Part shown: piece by piece, positions 16,259 to 24,545 of the stretch
How the letters are laid out: each line of letters opens with the position of its first letter
Numbering within the stretch: the stretch's first letter is position 1
Assembly (NCBI RefSeq): GCF_021173675.1
Contig: NZ_JAIHON010000001.1
Span: 620,001 to 684,000, forward strand
Reading direction: 5' to 3'
Source: Streptomyces lincolnensis
GTDB lineage: Bacteria > Actinomycetota > Actinomycetes > Streptomycetales > Streptomycetaceae
DNA length: 64,000 nucleotides
Translations under genes and position numbers: made by a program
The notes under the pieces: model-generated
What the model was told of the DNA's origin: nothing
Databases searched by the model: none
What the model saw: only the letters and a program-made list of their open reading frames with translations

Positions 16259-17893
16259 ATGGCAGGCAACACCCACAGCGTGACCAACCAGCCCGAGCCG
16301 CTGGTCGGCTACGACGTCTTCGGCGCCGACCGTGCCCTGGTGGCGGCGGTCGAGCGGCACACCGCCCCGGACCTGCTCACCGAGGTGCGCGAGGAGCTCG
16401 GCGCCCTCGGCCGGACCGCCGGCTCGGCGCAGGTGCAGGAGTGGGGGGCACAGGCGAACGAGAACCCGCCGAGACTGCGCACCCACGACCGCTACGGCCA
16501 CCGCGTGGACGAGGTGGACTTCGACCCGGCCTGGCACCGGCTGCTCGGCAAGGGCGTGTCGGCCGGGCTGACCACGGCGTGGTCACGGCCCGCCGGGCAT
16601 GTGCGGCGCGCGGCCGGTTTCCTGGTGTGGACCCAGGTCGACGCGGGCAACTGCTGCCCCCTGTCGATGACCCACGCGGCGGTCCCCGCCCTGCGCGCCG
16701 AGCCCGCGCTCGCCGCCGAGTGGGAACCCCGGCTGGCCTCGACGGTCTACGACCGGGGACTGCGGCCCGCTCACCACAAGGCCGGGGCGCTGTTCGGGAT
16801 GGCGATGACCGAGAAGCAGGGCGGCAGCGACGTCCGCGCCAACACCACGGCCGCCCGGCCCCTCGCCGAGGACGGGGCGTACGAGCTGACCGGGCACAAG
16901 TGGTTCTGCTCGGCGCCGATGTCGGACGGCTTCCTTGTGCTGGCCCAGGCGCTGGAGGGCCTGACCTGCTTCCTGGTGCCGCGCCTGCTGGCGGACGGCA
17001 CCCGCAACGTCTTCATGATCCAGCGGCTCAAGGACAAGCTGGGCAACCGGTCCAACGCCTCCGCCGAGGTCGAGTTCGACGGGACCTGGGCCCGCCGGGT
17101 CGGCGAGGAGGGGCGCGGGGTGCGCACCATCATCGAGATGGTGGCGGCGACCCGGCTGGACTGCGTCCTCGGTTCGGCGGGGCTGATGCGCCAGGCCGTG
17201 GCGCAGGCGATCCACCACTGCGCGTATCGGGAGGCGTTCGGCGGCCGGCTCGTGGACAAGCCGCTGATGCGCAACGTCCTGGCCGACCTCGCCCTGGAGT
17301 CCGAGGCGGCGACCACCCTCGCGATGCGGCTCGCGGCGGCCTACGACGACGGCGGCGAGGAGGAACGGGCGCTGCTCAGGATCGCCGTACCGGCCGCCAA
17401 GTACTGGGTGACCAAACGGTGTGCGCCGCTCGCGGTCGAGGCCGCGGAGTGCCTGGGCGGCAACGGCTATGTCGAGGAGTCCGGGATGCCCCGGCTGGTG
17501 CGCGAGTCGCCGCTGAACTCGATCTGGGAGGGCGCGGGCAACGTACAGGCGCTGGACGTGCTGCGCGCCCTGCAACGGGAGCCGCAGGCCCTGAACGCCT
17601 ATCTCCTGGAGGTCGGCACGACCCGCGGCGCCGACCACCGGCTCGACGCGGCGGTCAAGGACCTGCTCACCGAGCTCGGTGACCTGGAAGGCGTCGAGGG
17701 GCGGGCCCGACGGCTGGCGGAGCGGCTCGCACTGGTGCTCCAGGGTTCCCTGCTGGTGCGGTACGCGCCGCCCGAGGTCGCCGACGCGTTCTGCGCCGCG
17801 CGGCTGGGCGGGGACGGCGGGGCCGCGTTCGGGACCCTGCCCGCAGGCCTGGATCTGGCGTCGGTGGTGGAACGCGCCCGTCCGGTGGCCTGA
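16259..17893 (+). CDS. AidB-like acyl-CoA dehydrogenase
   Basis: A 544-residue flavoprotein, essentially the length of E. coli AidB. It shows the long N-terminal extension typical of that group (QANENPPRLRTHDRYGHRVDEVDFDP), the FAD/substrate loop FGMAMTEKQGGSDVRANTT, KWFCSAPMSDGFLVLAQ, and the C-terminal ECLGGNGYVEESGMPRLVRESPLNSIWEGAGNVQALD. The Glu in ESPLNSIWEG sits where the catalytic base of acyl-CoA dehydrogenases lies. AidB is induced by alkylation damage and binds DNA; whether this protein protects DNA or acts on an acyl-CoA is not decided by the sequence. It is followed by a strong hairpin and appears monocistronic. Confidence 0.9.
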   Translation: MAGNTHSVTNQPEPLVGYDVFGADRALVAAVERHTAPDLLTEVREELGALGRTAGSAQVQEWGAQANENPPRLRTHDRYGHRVDEVDFDPAWHRLLGKGVSAGLTTAWSRPAGHVRRAAGFLVWTQVDAGNCCPLSMTHAAVPALRAEPALAAEWEPRLASTVYDRGLRPAHHKAGALFGMAMTEKQGGSDVRANTTAARPLAEDGAYELTGHKWFCSAPMSDGFLVLAQALEGLTCFLVPRLLADGTRNVFMIQRLKDKLGNRSNASAEVEFDGTWARRVGEEGRGVRTIIEMVAATRLDCVLGSAGLMRQAVAQAIHHCAYREAFGGRLVDKPLMRNVLADLALESEAATTLAMRLAAAYDDGGEEERALLRIAVPAAKYWVTKRCAPLAVEAAECLGGNGYVEESGMPRLVRESPLNSIWEGAGNVQALDVLRALQREPQALNAYLLEVGTTRGADHRLDAAVKDLLTELGDLEGVEGRARRLAERLALVLQGSLLVRYAPPEVADAFCAARLGGDGGAAFGTLPAGLDLASVVERARPVA

Positions 17894-17909
17894 TCTCGCC
17901 GTCGGCAGA

Positions 17910-17947
17910 GCGGGGGTGGTGCTGCGCCGACACGGCACCACCCCCGC
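17910..17947 (+). terminator. Terminator hairpin after the acyl-CoA dehydrogenase gene
   Basis: Perfect 13-bp arms GCGGGGGTGGTGC (17910-17922) and GCACCACCCCCGC (17935-17947) flank a 12-nt loop, 17 bp after the stop codon. Confidence 0.75.
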
Positions 17948-17996
17948 GGCTGGCCCTTTTCAGGCCACGGACACCACCGTGGGCGGTGTCGCTCAA

Positions 17997-18043
17997 GTTT
18001 CAAACACGGCGGGGCCGACCACCAGGGTTGCAAGGGGTTGCAA
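17997..18043 (+). promoter_or_regulatory. Repeat-bearing upstream region of the GAF regulator
   Basis: The 317-bp gap before the regulator holds the terminator above, the dyad GTTTCAAAC at 17997-18005, and two direct copies of GGTTGCAA (18026-18033 and 18036-18043) spaced one helical turn apart, the second forming the palindrome GTTGCAAC. Autoregulatory sites are plausible but unproven. Confidence 0.35.
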
Positions 18044-18210
18044 CTTGTTGGTGACTGTGTGCGGAGTGTGTGCCTCCGGCTCGGGCAAACGGCACTATGA
18101 GACGGACAGTCAAGACAGTTGCAGGCGTGTCCGAACAGTCGTACGGAAACCGGTTGTGCCCTGCCGGGGTTCCGCGGCCGGTCGGCCGCGCCTCCTACCG
18201 GGAGGACCCT

Positions 18211-19494
18211 GTGGCGAACCCGCCCATGGACACGACGCGCACGGCCGCCGTTCTCGCACGGCCCACGCGACTGCCCGGCGAGGTACGAGGCGCCATCTCC
18301 GCACAGCAGGCCCGCAGCGCGCCGCGCCCGCTCATCGAGGAGTCCTGGGAGCGGGTGAGCCGCTCCGGGGTCGATCCCGACCACGACTTCCGGGCCGGGC
18401 TGCTGCCGCGCGGGGAGGTGGAGCTGCGGCGCGAGACCTCCCCGCTCCGGCACGTGCTGCCGGTGCTGCGGGAGGGCCTGGTGTCGGCGGCCGACGCCTC
18501 CCACCACATCGTGCTGATCGCCGACGACGAGGGGCGGGCCCTGTGGCGCGAGGGCAGCACGCCGGTGCTGCGCCGGGCGGACGAGTCCGGCATCGAGGTC
18601 GGCTCCGACTGGCGCGAGGACGTCGCCGGCACCAACGGCGTGGGCACCCCGGCGGTGGTCCGGCGGCCCGTGCAGGTCGTCGCCGCCGAGCACCAGCTGC
18701 GGGCCCTGTCCGCGTGGACCTGCGCCGGGGCGCCGATCACCGATCCGCGCGACGGCCGGCTGATCGGCGTCGTGGACGTCAGCGGGCCGCTGGAGACCAT
18801 GCACCCGGCCACGCTCGCCTGGGTCGACTCGGTGGCCAAGCTCGCCGAGGCACGGCTGCGCGAGATGCACCAGACCTCGCTGGAGCGGCTGCGCGCGGTG
18901 GCCGCCCCGGTACTCGCCCGGCTCGGCGGCCGGGCCGCGGTGGTCGACCGGGACGGCTGGACGGCGGCGGTGAGCGGGATGCCGTACGTCAACCGGGTCC
19001 CGCTGCCCAAGTCGCCCGTTCCGGGCCGCCGGTGGCTGCCCTCGATCGGGCTGTGCACGCTGGAGCCGCTGACCGGCGGCTGGCTGGTCCGCCCCGACGA
19101 GGAGCCGGTGCCGCGCGGCGCCACCCGGATCGTGCTGGACCTGGCGCAGCCGCGCCGCTGGTCGGTGACGGTGTCGGGGTGCGCGGGCTCCTGGAGCCAC
19201 GAACTGTCGCCCCGGCACGCCGAACTGCTCTACCTGCTGGCCCTGCACCGCACCGGCCGCAGCGCGGCGGGACTGGCCGAGGACATGTTCGGCGACCGGG
19301 CCCGCACCGTGACCGTGCGCGCCGAGATGTCCCGGGTACGGCGTTATCTCGGCGGCTTTCTGGAGCACCGGCCGTACCGGTTCAGCGAGGACGCCGAGGT
19401 CGAGGCGCTGCTGCCGGACGATCCGCGCGATCTGCTGCCGTACTCGACGGCCCCGGCGGTCACCGCCGCACGGATGTCCGTCCCGCCGGTCTGA
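18211..19494 (+). CDS. GAF-domain transcriptional regulator (AcoR-like N-terminus)
   Basis: A 427-residue protein. The N-terminal region resembles the sensory half of AcoR-type activators: RPLIEESWERVSRSGVDPD, then a GAF domain with VLIADDEGRALW, GSDWREDVAGTNGVGTPAV and ITDPRDGRLIGVVDVSGP. No sigma-54 AAA+ domain follows. Instead the C-terminus (LSPRHAELLYLLALHRTGRSAAGLAEDMFG, then VRAEMSRVRRYLGGFLEHRPY) looks like a winged-helix DNA-binding domain. I use the GTG at 18211 because GGAGG lies six bases upstream; the frame stays open to 18070. It is probably a one-component regulator of aldehyde, alcohol or acetoin metabolism, by family analogy only. Confidence 0.82.
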   Translation: MANPPMDTTRTAAVLARPTRLPGEVRGAISAQQARSAPRPLIEESWERVSRSGVDPDHDFRAGLLPRGEVELRRETSPLRHVLPVLREGLVSAADASHHIVLIADDEGRALWREGSTPVLRRADESGIEVGSDWREDVAGTNGVGTPAVVRRPVQVVAAEHQLRALSAWTCAGAPITDPRDGRLIGVVDVSGPLETMHPATLAWVDSVAKLAEARLREMHQTSLERLRAVAAPVLARLGGRAAVVDRDGWTAAVSGMPYVNRVPLPKSPVPGRRWLPSIGLCTLEPLTGGWLVRPDEEPVPRGATRIVLDLAQPRRWSVTVSGCAGSWSHELSPRHAELLYLLALHRTGRSAAGLAEDMFGDRARTVTVRAEMSRVRRYLGGFLEHRPYRFSEDAEVEALLPDDPRDLLPYSTAPAVTAARMSVPPV

Positions 19495-19668
19495 GAGGCC
19501 GTCCGAGCAGCCGGTCCGGACGCCGTCCGCGTGCGTCTTCCGCATAATTGCAGGGTCTTCGTCCCCCCGGCTGCCGGACTGCCGTAGCATCCCCCTACGG
19601 GTCTCCCCACCTGCTCCCTGGTCAACGTACGGATCACCAGGCGCAGTTGACCCGCCTCGGGAGGATGC

Positions 19669-20997
19669 ATGAAACATCGCGGCAGACACCGTCGGCGCAG
19701 GCGGGGCAGGGCGCTGCGGGCCTTCCTGGCCGGGACGGCCCTCGCCCTGACCGGTGCGGCGACCATGATCAGCGCCTCGCAGGCCACCGTCGCCGACAGC
19801 CCCGGGGCACTCAAGCAGGTCTCCTCGGCCACCGACACCGCCACGCTGCGCCTCCAGGAGGACCTGGTGCCGCGGGGCACCCTCGACCGGCTCTCCTCGG
19901 CGATGGGCCGGCCGGTCGGAGTGGGCGCCGTCCTCGACGACGCCGACCACAGCCTGCGGGACGCGATCTCCTGCACGGGCGGCGAGCGCAAGGCGCTGCC
20001 GGTCGAGCCGACCGCCACCCGCGCCTTCTGCTGGGACGCCGACGACACCCGCTCCTGGCGGCCCGGCGCGGTCACCACCTCCGGGGACGCCGACGACGAC
20101 GGCGCCTGGGGCGCCAACCGCGTGATCCTCTCCGGCTGGAGCCGGAACGACAACACCTCCACCGGTCTGAGCAACAGCCAGGCCGCCGTCACGGCCGGCC
20201 GGGGCCTGGCCAAGGTCGCCTTCGTCGACGCCGACGACCCGGGCCACCTCACCTACACCTGGGTCCTCCTGGTCGTCCCGGTGGACGGCGGCCGGGACTA
20301 CCGGGCACTGTCCTCCCAGCTGACCGGCATGGTCTGGTACCAGAACAAGCTGCTGGTCACCGCGACCGGCGAGGGCCGCACCGCGCTGTACGTGTACGAC
20401 ATGAACCGCGTCCAGCGCACCACCGTCGACACGGCGGCCGTCGGCCGGGTGCGCGGCGGCTGGGCGGCGCACGGCTCCCGGTACGTCCTGCCGGCCGTCG
20501 GCTCCTACCGGCTGACCGGCACGCAGCCCGTCCGCCCCGAGACGATCTCCCTGGACCGCAGTACGGCCCCCGACAGCCTGGTCGCGAGCGAGCGTCCGGC
20601 GACGGACAGCGAGGCGCCCGCCCTGCTGTCCCGCTACTCCTTCGACGCGGCCACGCAGGGCACCCGGGCCGGGCTGCTGGCCACGGACTTCGCCGGGCGC
20701 GCGAACCCGTCGGACGTGTACGAGACGAAGGCCGACGACATCGGCGGCGTCCTGTCCTACCGCTCCGACTGGTACCTGGCCCGCACCGGCGACACCGACG
20801 ACCCCCACGGCACCCTCTGGCAGCAGACCGCCGACGGCGCCCGGGCCACCCGCTGCGGCACCGAGAACCAACGCGACTGCTGGAGCCCGGACGCGGGCGC
20901 CCTGTCGTACTGGGAGGCGACGGGCGAGGTGTGGTCCCAGTCGGGGAGGGTGCTGTACGCGCTGCCGCTGGCCTCGGTGGACCGGGCGCTCGGCTAG
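19669..20997 (+). CDS. Secreted protein of unknown function
   Basis: A 442-residue protein with a very basic N-terminus (RGRHRRRRRGRALRAF) and a hydrophobic segment (LAGTALALTGAATMISA) forming a signal peptide or membrane anchor; a twin-Arg signal is possible. The mature part is rich in Asp, Gly and Thr, contains two probable disulfides (SCTGGER with FCWDAD; RCGTENQRDCW), and has repeated short strands that suggest a beta-rich, possibly propeller-like fold. I do not recognise an enzymatic motif. The ATG follows GGGAGGATGC. It stands alone between the GAF regulator and a GNAT gene. Function unknown. Confidence 0.78.
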   Translation: MKHRGRHRRRRRGRALRAFLAGTALALTGAATMISASQATVADSPGALKQVSSATDTATLRLQEDLVPRGTLDRLSSAMGRPVGVGAVLDDADHSLRDAISCTGGERKALPVEPTATRAFCWDADDTRSWRPGAVTTSGDADDDGAWGANRVILSGWSRNDNTSTGLSNSQAAVTAGRGLAKVAFVDADDPGHLTYTWVLLVVPVDGGRDYRALSSQLTGMVWYQNKLLVTATGEGRTALYVYDMNRVQRTTVDTAAVGRVRGGWAAHGSRYVLPAVGSYRLTGTQPVRPETISLDRSTAPDSLVASERPATDSEAPALLSRYSFDAATQGTRAGLLATDFAGRANPSDVYETKADDIGGVLSYRSDWYLARTGDTDDPHGTLWQQTADGARATRCGTENQRDCWSPDAGALSYWEATGEVWSQSGRVLYALPLASVDRALG

Positions 20998-21044
20998 CGA
21001 ACGGCGATCGACACGGTGTCGTGGGTCGTGGTTCCCTGACCTCC

Positions 21045-21617
21045 ATGCCCAACATCCCCGTGACCACCTGGTCCCTGGAACAGACCTCCCCCACCGATCT
21101 CCTCCCCGCCCAAGCCCCGCAGGGCGACGTGAAGATCGTCCGCGCCGAGGTTCCCTCCCCCGAGTTCAGCCGCTACCTCTACGCCTCCGTGGGCGGGGAC
21201 ATCCGCTGGATCGACCGCCTGGGCTGGACGTACGCCCGGTGGCAGGAGCACCTGGACCGGCCGGGCGTGGAGACCTGGGTCGCCCACGACCGGGGCACGC
21301 CCGCCGGGTACGTGGAGCTGAACCCGCAGGACGACGGCGTCGTGGAGATCGAGTACTTCGGCCTGATCCCGGCCTTCCGCGGCCGGCGGATCGGCGGCCA
21401 CCTGCTGTCGTACGGCGCCGCCCGCGCCTGGGACCTCGCGGACCGCTGGCCGGGGCTGACCGACACCAAGCGGGTGTGGCTGCACACCTGCAGCCTGGAC
21501 GGCGAGCACGCGATGGACAACTATCTCCGGCGGGGCTTCAAGCTCTTCGACACGCAGGTGGCGGAACAGCCCGAGGTGACCGCTCCGGGCCCCTGGCCCG
21601 GCGCCTACCCGGCCTGA
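21045..21617 (+). CDS. GNAT family N-acetyltransferase
   Basis: A 190-residue protein with the GNAT core: YVELNPQDDGVVEIEYFGLIPAFRGRRIGGHLLSYG contains the acetyl-CoA-binding pattern (R/Q)xxGx(G/A) as RGRRIGG, followed by the helix and the motif-B strand VWLHTCSLDGEHAMDNYLRRGF. The start MPNIPVTTW lies 48 bp after the preceding gene's stop. GNAT enzymes acetylate amines on small molecules or proteins; the acceptor cannot be inferred. The next region belongs to the sulfur operon leader, so this gene likely ends its own transcript near the dyad at 21660. Confidence 0.88.
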   Translation: MPNIPVTTWSLEQTSPTDLLPAQAPQGDVKIVRAEVPSPEFSRYLYASVGGDIRWIDRLGWTYARWQEHLDRPGVETWVAHDRGTPAGYVELNPQDDGVVEIEYFGLIPAFRGRRIGGHLLSYGAARAWDLADRWPGLTDTKRVWLHTCSLDGEHAMDNYLRRGFKLFDTQVAEQPEVTAPGPWPGAYPA

Positions 21618-21659
21618 CCTGCGCCGACAAGCCCTCGCGCGGCTCATGTGATCGACGCC

Positions 21660-21722
21660 ACCCTTGTCTCACTCTACGGGACAAGGGTGTCCGCATGGCG
21701 GACAAAGCTGGACTGTGTCCAG
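21660..21722 (+). promoter_or_regulatory. Three consecutive dyads upstream of the sulfur operon
   Basis: In order: ACCCTTGTC (21660-21668) with GACAAGGGT (21680-21688), an 11-nt loop that could also terminate the GNAT gene; GTCCGC-ATG-GCGGAC (21689-21703); and CTGGAC-TGT-GTCCAG (21708-21722). The last two share GGAC half-sites with three-base centres and lie just ahead of the leader peptide, so they are candidate operator sites for a sulfur-responsive repressor. Confidence 0.45.
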
Positions 21723-21744
21723 ATCTCCGTGCCACGCTTCCGTC

Positions 21745-21828
21745 ATGTCTGGAACTGGAATTGCCTTGGTGAGTCGGCGGCACGTCGACCTCGGCCGCAT
21801 GTCCAGCGCCATCTGTCCGGTGGTCTGA
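21745..21828 (+). CDS. Cysteine-operon leader peptide
   Basis: A 27-codon ORF, MSGTGIALVSRR followed by HVDLGRMSSAICPVV. The R-x-HVDLxRxxSAxC pattern is the signature of actinobacterial cis-regulatory leader peptides found in front of sulfur assimilation genes; the Cys codon lies four codons from the stop. It precedes the sulfite reductase gene by 127 bp, a region with alternative hairpins. The expected role is ribosome-mediated control: when charged Cys-tRNA is scarce, stalling at the Cys codon changes the leader structure and permits expression. The family match is strong; the mechanism at this locus is inference. Confidence 0.88.
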   Translation: MSGTGIALVSRRHVDLGRMSSAICPVV

Positions 21829-21868
21829 GAGCCGCAGCACCACCCGACTCCTCCCCTTCTGTCTCATT

Positions 21869-21914
21869 CCTGCGCAATGCCGCGCACGTATGCCCATGCG
21901 CCCGTACGCGCAGG
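21869..21914 (+). promoter_or_regulatory. Alternative leader stems (candidate attenuator)
   Basis: CCTGCGC at 21869-21875 can pair with GCGCAGG at 21908-21914, or its TGCGC part (21871-21875) with GCGCA at 21882-21886. The two pairings exclude each other. They lie between the leader peptide and the sulfite reductase ribosome binding site, as expected for an attenuation switch. Confidence 0.4.
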
Positions 21915-21955
21915 TCAGAGCCGCTTTCCCGCCTGTCCCGAAGGACGTATCAACC

Positions 21956-23653
21956 ATGGCCGCCACCCCGCAGAACCCTGCCGCCGCGACTCCCCGCCGC
22001 AAGGTGAGCCGTCACCGCGGTGAGGGTCAGTGGGCCGCGGGGCACCACACCCCGCTCAACGGCAACGAGCAGTTCAAGAAGGACGACGACGGTCTCAATG
22101 TGCGGACACGCATTGAGACGATCTACTCCAAGCGTGGCTTCGACTCGATCGACCCCAACGACCTCCGCGGCCGGATGCGCTGGTGGGGGCTGTACACCCA
22201 GCGCAAGCCCGGGATCGACGGCGGCAAGACCGCGATCCTGGAGCCGGAGGAGCTGGACGACAAGTACTTCATGCTCCGCGTCCGCATCGACGGCGGGCGG
22301 CTGACCACGCAGCAGCTGCGGGTGATCGGTGAGATCTCGCAGGAGTTCGCCCGCGGCAGCGCGGACGTCACCGACCGGCAGAACATCCAGTTGCACTGGA
22401 TCCGCATCGAGGACGTGCCGGAGATCTGGAACCGCCTGGAGGCGGTCGGACTGTCCACGACCGAGGCCTGCGGTGACACCCCGCGTGTCGTCATCGGCTC
22501 GCCGGTCGCCGGCATCGCCGAGGACGAGATCATCGACGGCACCTGGGCGATCGACGAGATCCACGAGCGGTACATCGGCAGCAAGGAGTTCTCCAACCTG
22601 CCGCGCAAGTTCAAGACGGCGATCTCCGGCTCCCCGCTGCTCGACGTGGTCCACGAGATCAACGACATCGCCTTCGTCGGCGTCGAGCACCCCGACCACG
22701 GCCCCGGCTTCGACGTGTGGGTCGGCGGCGGCCTGTCCACCAACCCCAAGCTCGGCGTCCGGCTCGGCGCCTGGGTGCCGCTGGACGAGGTGCCGGACGT
22801 GTGGGCCGGTGTCATCGGCATCTTCCGCGACTGGGGTTACCGGCGGCTGCGCACGAGGGCCCGGCTGAAGTTCCTCGTCGCCGACTGGGGCCCGGAGAAG
22901 TTCCGCCAGGTCCTGGAGGACGACTACCTGAAGCGCAAGCTGGTCGACGGCCCCGCGCCCGCCGAGCCCTCGGGCCGCTGGCGCGACCACGTCGGTGTGC
23001 ACCGGCAGAAGGACGGCCGCTTCTACGTCGGGTTCGCCCCGCGCGTCGGCCGCGTCGACGGCGCCACGCTGACGAAGATCGCCGAGGTCGCCGAGGCCCA
23101 CGGCTCGGGCCGGGTGCGGACCACCGTCGAGCAGAAGATGATCATCCTCGATGTCGAGGAGGCGCAGGTCGATCCCCTGGTCGAGGCGCTGGCCGCCCTC
23201 GACCTGACCGCCAAGCCCTCGCCCTTCCGGCGCGGCACCATGGCCTGCACCGGCATCGAGTACTGCAAGCTCGCCATCGTCGAGACCAAGCAGCGCGGCG
23301 CCACCCTGATCGACGAACTGGAGCGCCGGATCCCGGAGTTCGACGAGCCGCTCACCATCAACATCAACGGCTGCCCGAACGCCTGCGCCCGGATCCAGGT
23401 GGCGGACATCGGTCTCAAGGGCCAGCTCGTCCTCAACGACCAGGGCGAGCAGGTCGAGGGCTACCAGGTGCACCTCGGCGGCGCCCTCGGCCTGGAGGCC
23501 GGGTTCGGGCGCAAGGTGCGTGGCCTGAAGGTCACCTCGGACGAGCTGCCGGACTACGTCGAGCGCGTGCTCAAGCGGTTCCAGGCCGAGCGCGAGGACG
23601 GCGAGCGCTTCGCCGCCTGGGCGTCCCGCGCCTCCGAGGAGGCCCTGTCATGA
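21956..23653 (+). CDS. cysI: Ferredoxin-type sulfite (nitrite/sulfite) reductase
   Basis: A 565-residue siroheme/[4Fe-4S] reductase. The cofactor cysteines appear as TMACTGIEYCKLA (C-x5-C) and NINGCPNACA (C-x3-C), and the two ferredoxin-like half-domains repeat the pattern DVTDRQNIQLHWI and RTTVEQKMIIL. It reduces sulfite to sulfide for cysteine synthesis; nitrite is possible but the cys context favours sulfite. No flavoprotein subunit gene is nearby, so electrons probably come from ferredoxin, as in mycobacterial SirA. MAATPQNP is preferred as the start, with AAGGA upstream; the frame extends to 21890. The stop overlaps the next gene as ATGA. Confidence 0.95.
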   Translation: MAATPQNPAAATPRRKVSRHRGEGQWAAGHHTPLNGNEQFKKDDDGLNVRTRIETIYSKRGFDSIDPNDLRGRMRWWGLYTQRKPGIDGGKTAILEPEELDDKYFMLRVRIDGGRLTTQQLRVIGEISQEFARGSADVTDRQNIQLHWIRIEDVPEIWNRLEAVGLSTTEACGDTPRVVIGSPVAGIAEDEIIDGTWAIDEIHERYIGSKEFSNLPRKFKTAISGSPLLDVVHEINDIAFVGVEHPDHGPGFDVWVGGGLSTNPKLGVRLGAWVPLDEVPDVWAGVIGIFRDWGYRRLRTRARLKFLVADWGPEKFRQVLEDDYLKRKLVDGPAPAEPSGRWRDHVGVHRQKDGRFYVGFAPRVGRVDGATLTKIAEVAEAHGSGRVRTTVEQKMIILDVEEAQVDPLVEALAALDLTAKPSPFRRGTMACTGIEYCKLAIVETKQRGATLIDELERRIPEFDEPLTININGCPNACARIQVADIGLKGQLVLNDQGEQVEGYQVHLGGALGLEAGFGRKVRGLKVTSDELPDYVERVLKRFQAEREDGERFAAWASRASEEALS

Positions 23654-23838
23654 GCGAGCGGGCCGCACCCTTCTACTGCCCCTACTGCGGCGACGAGGAC
23701 CTGCGTCCGAGCGAGGCCGCGAACGGCGGTCACGGCGCGTGGGAATGCGCGGCGTGCAACCGCGCATTCCAGTTGAAGTTCCTCGGGCTGCTCGCCCGGG
23801 GCCTTCGACAGACAGACTCTGGGGGAGATCACATATGA
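23650..23838 (+). CDS. Small zinc-ribbon protein of the sulfur operon
   Basis: A 62-residue protein with two CxxC knuckles, FYCPYCGDEDL and WECAACNRAFQLKFLG, the layout of a zinc ribbon. It overlaps cysI upstream and cysH downstream by ATGA junctions, so it is translated with them. Position and conservation of the cysteines suggest a small accessory protein, for example a redox or metal-handling partner of the sulfite reductase or CysH. No direct functional evidence is visible. Its codon usage matches the flanking genes. Confidence 0.85.
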   Translation: MSERAAPFYCPYCGDEDLRPSEAANGGHGAWECAACNRAFQLKFLGLLARGLRQTDSGGDHI

Positions 23839-24545
23839 CGACGACCCAGGAAGAGCGCACCACGGCGGACCTCAAGGAGCTCGCCGAGCAGGCGGGCCGT
23901 GACCTGGAGGACGCCTCCGCGCTGGAGATCCTGCAGTGGGCGGCCGACACCTTCGGCAGCCGCTTCTGCGTGACCTCCTCGATGGAGGACGCGGTGGTCG
24001 CCCACCTCGCCTCCCGCGCCCGGCCCGGCGTGGACGTCGTGTTCCTCGACACGGGCTACCACTTCGAGGAGACCATCGGCACCCGGGACGCGGTCGAGGC
24101 CGTGATGGACGTCAACGTCATCACGCTCACCCCGCGCCAGACGGTCGCCGAGCAGGACGCCCAGTACGAGCCCAAGCTGCACGACCGCGATCCCGACCTG
24201 TGCTGCAAGCTGCGCAAGGTCGAGCCGCTGGAGCGCGGGCTGAAGAACTACGTGGCCTGGGCGACCGGTCTGCGCCGCGACGAGTCCCCGACCCGGGCGA
24301 ACACCCCGGTCGTCGGCTGGGACGAGAAGCGGCAGAAGATCAAGATCTCCCCGATCGCCCGCTGGACCCAGGACGACGTGGACGCCTACGTCGCCGAACA
24401 CGGCGTCCTGACCAACCCGTTGCTGATGGACGGCTACGCGTCCGTCGGCTGCGCCCCCTGCACCCGCCGCGTTCTGGAGGGCGAGGACGCGCGCTCCGGC
24501 CGCTGGGCCGGACGCGCCAAGACCGAGTGCGGGCTGCACGGATGA
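23835..24545 (+). CDS. cysH: Phosphoadenylyl/adenylyl-sulfate reductase
   Basis: A 236-residue member of the PAPS/APS reductase family. The P-loop-like region is SRFCVTSSMEDAVVAHL, FLDTGYHFEET follows, and KTECGLHG holds the catalytic C-terminal Cys. It also carries the extra cysteine pairs DLCCKLRKVEPL and GCAPCTRR, which bind a [4Fe-4S] cluster in APS-using reductases. By that rule APS is the more likely substrate, although the operon also encodes an APS kinase. It gives sulfite for the upstream reductase, with thioredoxin as reductant. ATGA junctions link it to both neighbours. Confidence 0.94.
   Translation: MTTTQEERTTADLKELAEQAGRDLEDASALEILQWAADTFGSRFCVTSSMEDAVVAHLASRARPGVDVVFLDTGYHFEETIGTRDAVEAVMDVNVITLTPRQTVAEQDAQYEPKLHDRDPDLCCKLRKVEPLERGLKNYVAWATGLRRDESPTRANTPVVGWDEKRQKIKISPIARWTQDDVDAYVAEHGVLTNPLLMDGYASVGCAPCTRRVLEGEDARSGRWAGRAKTECGLHG

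Noticed and set aside
17599..20871. A 1090-codon minus-strand ORF over the GAF regulator and secreted-protein genes
   Set aside because: GC-frame shadow; composition is Val/Gly/Arg-rich and the plus strand holds domain-bearing genes.
21660..21955. SAM or other riboswitch before cysI
   Set aside because: No conserved SAM-box pattern could be recognised; the leader peptide explains the long leader better.
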